From Gadus chalcogrammus (lineage: Eukaryota > Chordata > Actinopteri > Gadiformes > Gadidae), in NCBI RefSeq assembly GCF_026213295.1, contig NC_079426.1, positions 24,857,678-24,921,677 on the forward strand: DNA of 64,000 nt, written 5' to 3'. Below, one piece after another: positions 45,050 to 64,000 of this stretch. The position numbers were made by a program, and so were the translations under genes. The notes below the pieces were generated by a model. The model was not told the origin of the DNA, searched no databases, and worked only from the letters and a program-made list of their open reading frames with translations. Within the stretch, counting starts at the first letter, position 1. Each line of letters begins with the position of its first letter.

Positions 45050-46080
45050 TCTGTGCACCTTCCCAGTCTCAGGCGGCCCGGGACACGGCTCGGCTGCTCT
45101 TGCACGTGGCCCGGCTTGGCCTGACGGTGAATTTTGTGGAGAGTCGCCTGGACCCATCCCAACGGGTCGCATACCTGGGGATGGTCCTAGACTCGGACGC
45201 TATGAGGGCCTATCTGTCACCTCAGCGTGTGAACGACATCCTCCTCTGCCTACCCCGCTTTGGGTATGGAAGGATGGTACCATTAATTTTTTGCCTGCAG
45301 CTCTTGGGCAAGCTGACAGCTGCCTCAGCTGTGGTGCCCCTCGGCTTGCTGTCTCTGCGCCCTATGCAGATGTGGCTCCACTTGGACCCCAAGTGGCACA
45401 GGCACCGAAAGGTCAGAGTGTCTCGGCAGTGCCTCTTCTCTCTGTCCCCATGGAGAAAGAGGTCGTATATGTCTGTGGGTGTACCCATGGGCACCATTCC
45501 ATCCCGTCGGGAGCTGGTCACAACAGACGCCTGCCTATCAGGATGGGGCGCGGTTTGGCAGGGCAGGACTGCCCAAGGGCAGTGGCCGGCCCAGAACCAC
45601 GCTCACATCAATGTGCTAGAGCTCAGGGCGGTACAGCTAGCACTCAATCATTTTCTGCCTCATTTGAGAGGCAAGCATGTGCTGGTTCGATCCGACAACA
45701 TGTCAGCTGTTGCCCAGATCAACCACCAAGGGGGGACCCGGTCTTCACGGCTACTCCGGGTATCTCGGAACTTGTTGGCCTGGGCATATCCCCGCCTGGC
45801 CAGCGTACGGGCGGTCTTCATACCGGGGCAAAGGAACCAGGTCGCAGATTTTCTATCGCGGCAGAAGCCCCCACCGGGGGAGTGGCGGCTTCATCCGGAG
45901 GTGGTGGAGACGTTGTGGGGTCTCTTTGGCAGGGCGGAGGTAGACCTCTTTGCATCAGAGGAATCCGCACATTGCCCCCTCTGGTTCTCCTGGACGGAGG
46001 TGACCGGCCCCCTCGGACAGGATGCCTTAGCTCACGACCGGCCACAGTGTCCTCTGTATGCCTTCCCACCGCTGCCCTGA
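45048..46080 (+). pseudogene. DIRS RT thumb and RNase H region
   Basis: Open frame to 46080. Contains YLGMVLDSDAMRAYLSPQRV, then RNase H signatures TTDACLSGWGAVWQG, HINVLELRAVQLAL, VRSDNMSAVAQINHQGG and NQVADFLSR, with the acidic D-E-D residues in place. It runs on as AEVDLFASEESAHCPLWFSW, a DIRS hallmark. Confidence 0.85.
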
Positions 46081-46455
46081 TTCTCCCCACACTCCAGAGG
46101 GTATTTCTGCAGGGCCACAGGTTACTTCTGGTGGCCCCCTACTGGCCAGGGAGACTCTGGTTTCCACTGCTGCGCAGGCTCTGCTGCAGCTCTCCATGGC
46201 GCCTCCCCTGCAGGAAGGACCTCCTTTCGCAGCTGGGGGGCCAGATTTGGCACCCAGCTGCATGAATGTTTGCACTGAAGCCGTCAGGAATACCATTCTG
46301 AGTGCCAGGGCACCATCTACCAGAGCACAGTATGCTAACAGATGGAGGTTATTCTGCCCAAGGTGCTTTCACGCACCTATTTTAACCAGCTGGCACGTTA
46401 ACCAGCTGGCACGCCAGAGCGTTCAGTCACTCAGAATCCTTGTGTTCTCGCGAGA
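46081..46455 (+). pseudogene. Tyrosine recombinase N-terminal remnant
   Basis: LLLVAPYWPGRLWFPLLRRL in one frame, then AVRNTILSARAPSTRAQYAN in another: the SAM-like start of the DIRS recombinase. The catalytic R...HxxR...Y part is deleted and the frame runs into the terminal repeat. Confidence 0.75.
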
Positions 46456-46673
46456 AGATTCTAGGAACAGATCCTCTAATGACACCGGAAGATATAGCCT
46501 TCCCGGTGTCACGTGGGGGTCACAGGTGACTATGTTGTTATTAGGTACTTGAAATGCGCATGCGCGAGGTGGAGATCCAGTGCTTTAAGCACCGCCTCTT
46601 GCGGTCATCCAGGATTCATAGAACCGTAGTTACATTCGTAACTATCGATCACCCTGCTCCACTTAACTGCTTT

Positions 46674-46723
46674 TTTCCAAGGGGAGGATAAAAGCATCGA
46701 TGCTTTTATCCTCCCCTTGGAAA
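46674..46723. repeat. Perfect 50-bp palindrome
   Basis: Centred at 46698/46699 (GCATCGATGC), every base from 46674 to 46723 pairs. It lies between the DIRS right end and the resumed foldback arm. Confidence 0.95.
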
Positions 46724-46926
46724 GCCTAACATGATCAAACTTCTTCACGAAAATGTTTAGTTTTCTTTGCATAAAAAATTATAATTTAAATCCACAAACA
46801 ACATATGTGTAATCCGGGGCATATAAAGAATGGGACCAGAAAATAATTACTTTCATTAATATTTTTCGATCTCATAGGTCCGCATAGGTCCCATGGGCTC
46901 TACCGGAACGGGCCTGACTTCGCCAC

Positions 46927-47639
46927 TTTGAAAGAAAAACTGGCATTTGACCCACAATTTGTTTTTGAATGTTAAGTAAATGTTTTAGAAATTTAGATAT
47001 TAGTTTTGATAACATATTCCCCACATTGACCATGACATTTAAAGCATATCTGCCTACATATGATGGACTCCGTATGAGCATGACTTTAATTCCAGTTTCC
47101 TAACACATAATGACAATTATAATATTAATACTAAATTGACTACTTTTGCGTAAGTATTGTAAATTAAGGATTGAGGCTAGCACTTCTGCAGAGTATGATT
47201 AAGAATTACATTTATTTTTGGTAAGATGGATACTAATTTCACTTTGTTTTAAAATGTTATTGTTAATTTATAGTAGTTTTACCCTCTCCCATGCAACAAA
47301 ATATAATATAATATATAAGACAACAATTATCTCATATTGTGTTTACTGTGGTACATTGTTTATTGACGTTACGAATGATACCAGGTTATACGGGTGTTCT
47401 AAACATATCAACACAGACACACTTATACCAACTGACATTAGACATGCACAAACAAGGTAGCAAAATGGCAGCGGTGAACATCTGGGGATAATGCTAACTC
47501 TGTCATCCACTCATTGGCCAGAACACAAATATGAATATAACCCCCATCAGCGGGAATACGACCAATGGGGTAAGAGGGGGGAGTCTGATAGCAGAGATCA
47601 GGAGAAGGTCAACATATTTACACCGACTGATACACTGAG
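46927..47639. other. AT-rich spacer
   Basis: No gene or inverted ends recognised. Confidence 0.5.
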
Positions 47640-47957
47640 CTAGCCTGGCTCCGCCCGCCTAAGTACTTCCGCTCAATTTGAATTTCCCTTCAGTACCACC
47701 GTACGTCTGTGTCTGCGGTATGTTAGTGTGTTTTCTCCGTCCAAATTAGCGAACAGAGGGAGTGGCTGGGAATAATCACGTTAATGTCAGCTCTCGTTGA
47801 CGGACATCTTCACGCACAGTGTTTTGTTTGTTTACTCCTGCAGATCCAATAGTATTAAACAGACACCCGCCTTCAAGTGAGTTAACGTTTGTCAATTGAG
47901 TAGGTCCAGACTCTGTGCAAATGAAATGAAGTACGAGAGTCTGGTAGGACCAGGCTA
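47640..47957. mobile_element. 318-bp hAT MITE
   Basis: Ends CTAGCCTGG(CTCC) and CCAGGCTA; ACACTGAG at 47632-47639 and 47958-47965. The right side contains TACGAGAGTCTGGTAGGACC. Confidence 0.88.
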
Positions 47958-48117
47958 ACACTGAGCTCCAAAATAAAGAATGCAGATCTTCTGCAGTGAC
48001 AATAAAAAGCAATTATAATTATTGTTATAAATAACATTTTTTATATATATATTTCTCTGATATAAGTTGCACAAAGTCCCGTTCACTGTTTTTGTAATTC
48101 ACCTGACACGCAAACTA

Positions 48118-48300
48118 CAACACACACACACACACAAGCTACAACACACACACACACACAGACATGCACACACACCCAGACACCCCCCCCCCCCACACAC
48201 ACACACACAGACACATACAGACCAATACCCCCCCCCCCACACACACACACACACACACACACATACAACACAAACGCATACACACACACACCACACAATT
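48118..48300. repeat. (CA)n with C-runs
   Basis: Several short CA arrays separated by two runs of 9-10 C. Confidence 0.95.
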
Positions 48301-48421
48301 TTGCTAAAATTTGAACATTATCATGTCCAGTGCTAACAAACCAATACTGTTGGGTCTGGGAAAGGAGAAGGGTTATTCTGAGGACATCTAAAGGTTAACA
48401 GAGGGTTAAGGGCCAGCAGTC

Positions 48422-49197
48422 GGTTGCACCAGCAGAACGTAAAGCCGATCGTAAGTACGGGTGTAAAGTCCGCCGTAACCCTACGCTCGACGTAGCTAGT
48501 GTCAAACTAAAGGTGTTCTAAATTTTGGTTGCACCACCATAACTTAAGTTGTAACGTTACTGGTAGTGCGTAAACGGTACTAGTGTCGCTTTTAATGACG
48601 TTTAGATAATTTCAAGCCAATCATTGACAGATAACAATGTAAACAGGAAATACCGGCAAGTGTCCACCTTACCCGAGTGAAGACGCGTTAACACTCAAAT
48701 GAGAGGGCAAACAAAACAGTTTCAGTCATTTATTCTCTAAAATTTGCTTGGACGGTATAGGCGTGAGGTTAAGCTATTTGATGGCGGATTTTATAATAAA
48801 TAAATAAATATAATATTCCGCCCGGCAAAACCGAAATCGCGCATATAATTCAACATCATCATAATAAAGAAATGGATCGATACGGTCACGGACAATCCGT
48901 TCCTGGCGCAAATCGCATTGAAACTCCTCTTCCCATTGCTCAAACCGAATAGCCATCTTTACCCTGCGTTAGTGTTGAAATCTTTTTACCTTTTTTTCTT
49001 TTAACGGTTCTTTATCGTTAGTATGGAACTTACACCAGCTAGAGGGGAGGTGTAAAAGATAAGTTATAACTTAGTGTTACGTTGAAACTATCTGCTTGGT
49101 GCAACTGCTATTTTTTTAGTAGAGTGTAAAGTCGAACGTTTGGGTGATTTACGTTCAACGTAGCCTAAGTTGGACCTTACGTTCTGCTGGTGCAACC
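48422..49197 (-). mobile_element. PIF/Harbinger-like element with short transposase remnant
   Basis: Inverted ends GGTTGCACCAGCAGAACGTA / TTACGTTCTGCTGGTGCAACC. The target duplication is unclear. It encloses the fragment at 48774-48956. Confidence 0.75.
48774..48956 (-). pseudogene. Harbinger transposase N-terminal fragment
   Basis: MAIRFEQWEEEFQCDLRQER followed by VRDRIDPFLYYDDVELYARF and RFCRAEYY. This matches the 'DR.nPf..YDD..l..rFRF.r' start of fish HARBI1-like transposases. 60 residues, no DDE domain. Confidence 0.65.
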
Positions 49198-49260
49198 AGC
49201 TGCAGGTCATTGGGGGTTACATGCAGCTCAATATGTACAAGTGAAAACTCCCCCTTAAAC

Positions 49261-49440
49261 CCTCCTTCCTTCCTTCCTTCCTTCCTTCCTTCCTTCCTTC
49301 CTTCCTTCCTTCCCTCCCTCAGTTCCTCCCTCCCTACCTCTCCCTTCCTCCCTCCATCCCTTCCTCTCTCCCTACCTTCCTCCCTACCTCCTTTTTCTTC
49401 CTCCCTCCCTCCCATCCTTCATTCATTAATTTCCACAAAT
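49261..49440. repeat. (TTCC)n and degenerate CT-rich tract
   Basis: 49261-49313 is pure TTCC; the rest is interrupted TCCC/TTCC. Confidence 0.95.
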
Positions 49441-49462
49441 CTTCCTCTCTACCCTTTTCCAT

Positions 49463-49468
49463 TTTATT
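49463..49468 (-). terminator. napb: Candidate napb polyadenylation signal
   Basis: AATAAA in the gene sense, about 310 bases past the stop. Confidence 0.4.
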
Positions 49469-49539
49469 CTGCTTGCTTCTGTATGTGTATTCTCTTTGTA
49501 TTTTAAACCCTCTCCGTTCCTGTCCTGCCTCCTTCCTCC

Positions 49540-49755
49540 TCACTTCCCTGTATCTATCCCGTTATAAATCCTCTTCTTCCTTATTCCCTCCCTGTATCTA
49601 TCCCATCATAAAACCTTTTCTTCCTCCTCCCTTCCCTGTATCTATCCCGTTATAAATCCTCTTCTTCCTCCTCCCTTCCCTGTATCTATCCCGTTATAAA
49701 TCCTCTTCTTCCTCCTCCCTTCCCTTATCTATCCCATTATAAATCCTCTTCTCCC
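49540..49755 (-). repeat. ~43-bp tandem repeat in the presumed napb 3' UTR
   Basis: About five units of TGTATCTATCCCGTTATAAA followed by TCCTCTTCTTCCTCC. It begins within 25 bases of the stop codon. Confidence 0.88.
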
Positions 49756-49778
49756 CATCCCTTTCTTGGCCCTCTGCT

Positions 49779-56149
<6,371 letters not shown>

Positions 56150-56300
56150 CGCTGTTATCAAGGTGAATATGCGGACCTAAAGGAAAACAGAGCGATGTTC
56201 CGCAGTGGCACGAACGTCTCTCGGTGCTGAAGCTGAGGTGCGACTGTTCCTCTCCACGTGTGACGTCATCTATAAGGCTGGTACCGCCCCCTAGCGGCGG
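56150..56300 (-). promoter_or_regulatory. napb: napb promoter region with a CRE palindrome
   Basis: TGACGTCA at 56261-56268, about 112 bases upstream of the start codon, next to CACGTG (56256-56261 overlaps as CACGTGTGACGTCA). It is a consensus CREB/ATF site, common in neuronal gene promoters. Activity is not shown. Confidence 0.5.
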
Positions 56301-58598
56301 GAGGGGGGCTTAAAGAAACCCCCCAGCCGCCCACCATGACTGGTAAGACCCAGACAAGCTGACCAGGGGCTTCACTTCACAATTTACCTATAATCTTAGA
56401 CCGCCATCATAAGGGTGTACAAGGCCTGAGGTACAGCTATCGTGTCTCTAGCAGACACGATAGCTCTACCTCTCCTAAACCATCTGATCTCCATTTTATT
56501 CTTCCATGGCTCATAATAATAATATTATATTATATGATAGGTATGTATCATAGGTCCACTGAAACCAGAATAAATCATCACATTTGCATTAAATGTGTTT
56601 AATTCAAAACAGCATCCAGTAAATAAACTTTAAATAAAACATGAAATAAACAGTAAATCATGCTCAGTTTCAGTTGGTAGGTGTGGGTTTTACAAGGCGT
56701 ATCGCTGGAGATTATCAGCCACTGTATTTGACATCAGTTAGCAACACACGGGGGAGCTATAGGTATTTCTTTAAATGTGGTATTTACAAACTGACTTTAT
56801 TTATAATGCATCACATACAGCTTTAAATACATCATTGGACCTTACATTATTACAAAATATTGTAGAAATGAGTCTGGATATCCAGTCTAGAATGATCTAC
56901 AATGTTCCACAGAAGAATGTGTTAGGTTCTTACAAAATGCCCATTCGACAACAACATGATATCTTGTTGACTAGGTGGAGACAATGCTAGAAAGTCCACA
57001 GAATTTGAGAAAATGTTTGAAAAACACGGTACTAGCAATGTTCTTACAAAAACTAGTATAGTCGATTTCTCCATTGTATTTGGTTTTATGGTTACCCAAT
57101 TGATTCATGGTCCCCCACCAGCATTGTACTCTTAAACATGCACACACTAAATCAGCCATTTGCTCCATCAAAAAAATATCTTTTACTTTTCTCAAACCCT
57201 AACCAACCATGAGTCGATCTATCCAGGGACTCTTGGTGATAATATAGTATAATAATAACTGTAGTAGCTACACCTTGAGCAACTAGAGGATGCTAATGTA
57301 ACCGTACATAGTGCAGATTGAAATAGATAAAAATAATAATAATAATAATAAATAACACATACCCACATGCACATGCTGGGGCCGATTGGAATATTATTAC
57401 TTTAAACCTTTTAACAGTCTTTTGGTGTATTTTCCATTCTCAAGCAAGCAAGTAATATTTACTTGTAAAATAAGAGCATATTAGTCAGTTCTTTGGGACT
57501 TTGGTTGATCAAAACTAAGCTATAATGTATTTTCCCTACAAAAGCCAGATTTACAAAGCATACAAAACAGTTTTGGTTTCACCAACAAGCATTAATCCAT
57601 CCATCAGGTGCATTTGATCAATGCTTTGGAAGCATGTTCTCAAACACATGTCGTCAGATGTGAAAACATTTTTTCAACAATCTGTACATCTCAAACAGAC
57701 ATTGGACTGGGGAATACACACCATCGCACACACATTTAAACATATTATCCTAACCCTCATAAAACCATGCTGCTTTACCCCAAACCAAATGCATTGGTTT
57801 ACATAATGTACAGTTGATATACTGTTCAGAAAGCCAATCATCCATAAATATAGTGAAATGACCTTGCTGGTCAATGTTATTGGAATCATTCAGAAATGAA
57901 TTATGTTAACATCAGCTGGTTCATAAGCATGTGTAATTTTGATTTCATACTGTAGATTTTACAGATTTGACAGGTTCCCGCTGAGATGCTGGACCAGCTT
58001 GTCGTTGTTCTTCAAGCATTGTTTTTCGACTGCAGCGTCAACCTTCCCTCTTACTGGTGGAGCTGATTCTGGTTATTGATTATAAGCGGAGGACAAGGGC
58101 TGTAGAATGGATGTTTTGGCGCATAAAGTAGGCATTTTAAAACATGAAATACATAGAAAGAAAAAGCATGAGCCTTAAAAAGATATGTGGATATAATCGT
58201 TGCTCGAATGTATTCGCTGTGAGCCCAGAAAACACACAGACCCACAAACTGAAATGCCTTTGGATTTGACTAACTTTGGGTGATTTAGTTCCAGTAATGG
58301 GCTGGATTAGAATCCACGTAACCCAAAGATGTACACGGATACAGTTTGGTCTTCAGTCAGAACCAATAAAAGACCTTAACAATAACAATATGTTCACTTA
58401 TGTATGGAGAGAGATAGAAAGATAGATAGATGGATCAATAGATAGATGGATGGGTAGATAGATAGATCTATAGAAAGATTGATCCTATATCATGCATGCG
58501 ACAAGCTTTGGTGATTTGATCAGAATATCAAGGCCTTGAAAATAATAAATAAATATATAGACCATCTCATATGATGTTTCTCCATCTTCCCTTTGTCT

Positions 58599-58683
<85 letters not shown>

Positions 58684-58701
58684 CTCTCTCTTTCAAATAT
58701 A
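56301..58701 (-). other. napb-plcb1 interval, probably the plcb1 3' UTR in part
   Basis: No coding pattern or transposon ends. A (TC)n run at 58600-58690 and GATA-type low complexity at 58405-58475 lie just past the plcb1 stop. An AATAAA in the gene sense at 56796-56801 could end the transcript. Confidence 0.4.
58600..58690. repeat. (TC)n microsatellite just past the plcb1 stop
   Basis: About 80 bp pure. It is (GA)n in the predicted 3' UTR. Confidence 0.97.
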
Positions 58702-63810
<5,109 letters not shown>

Positions 63811-63812
63811 CT

Positions 63813-64000
63813 GCCCAGTGTGAAGAATAACACTAGGATGTGACACACAGCTGGTACTGAGCTGATGACAGCATGACATATCAGAAACTATCACAATATA
63901 TTATGCACAATTACAATTACAATTTGCAAAAGTTTAACATTAAAGTGCATTTCGATGTTGATATGCATGTGTACAGGGGGCTGTGTGGATGTATGTGTGA
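63813..64000. other. plcb1 intron upstream of exon A
   Basis: No feature recognised to the window edge. Confidence 0.6.

Larger units (their letters stand above)
42154..46650 (+). mobile_element. DIRS-type tyrosine-recombinase retrotransposon, defective
   Basis: Inverted terminal repeats at about 42154-42328 and 46455-46628 (GAGGCGGTGCTTAAAGCACT block), as in DIRS elements. Order: leader with four repeats, gag, reverse transcriptase, RNase H, start of a tyrosine recombinase. There is no integrase and no LTR. The right end continues with GTAGTTACATTCGTAACT, absent on the left. Several frameshifts and loss of the recombinase core make it inactive. Confidence 0.88.
41888..46926. mobile_element. 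Foldback element split by a DIRS insertion
   Basis: Arms 41888-42045 and about 46725-46926 are inverted relatives (AGTGGCGAAGTCACGCCC ... and inverse), sharing ACACATATGTTGTTTGTGGA. Everything between is the DIRS element and a short palindrome. Target duplication not clear. Confidence 0.7.

Overview
The window is nuclear DNA from a vertebrate, almost certainly a teleost fish. It carries three multi-exon genes with vertebrate protein sequences and canonical AG/GT splice junctions, all on the minus strand. Around and inside them is a dense layer of fish-type DNA transposons, a DIRS retrotransposon, an LTR element, LINE tails and very long dinucleotide repeats. The heavy load of (CA)n, (GA)n and minisatellites would suit a cod-like fish, but that is only a guess.

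Layout. 1-8.0 kb is transposon-filled sequence: foldback elements and nested MITEs. 8.08-30.81 kb holds a complete cdc5l gene (19 exons, 812 codons), the Myb-domain core subunit of the PRP19/NineTeen spliceosome complex. Its introns contain at least eight hAT-type insertions, most with 8-bp target duplications, and one TTAA-flanked element swollen to 6.7 kb by nested insertions. 30.8-49.7 kb is intergenic and almost wholly mobile: a LINE inside a tRNA-like repeat, a young internally deleted Ty3-like LTR element, PIF/Harbinger-type MITEs, a Charlie8-type hAT transposase pseudogene, and a DIRS element inside a foldback element. 49.78-56.15 kb is a complete napb-like gene (10 exons, 295 codons; beta-SNAP). 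58.70-63.81 kb is the 3' part of a phospholipase C beta gene, best matching plcb1: ten exons covering the C-terminal coiled-coil half. The catalytic part lies beyond the right edge.

The three genes do not form a pathway: cdc5l acts in splicing, napb recycles SNARE complexes with NSF, and plcb1 is a Gq effector. What links them here is structure. Several introns carry a tandem repeat at the 5' splice site whose unit is itself a copy of the donor. Two exons have a pure (TG)n run as their 3' splice-site tract.

Exon coordinates were read by eye from splice signals, reading frame and remembered family sequence. They sum to whole numbers of codons for cdc5l and napb. Transposon boundaries are firm where a target duplication is quoted and approximate elsewhere.
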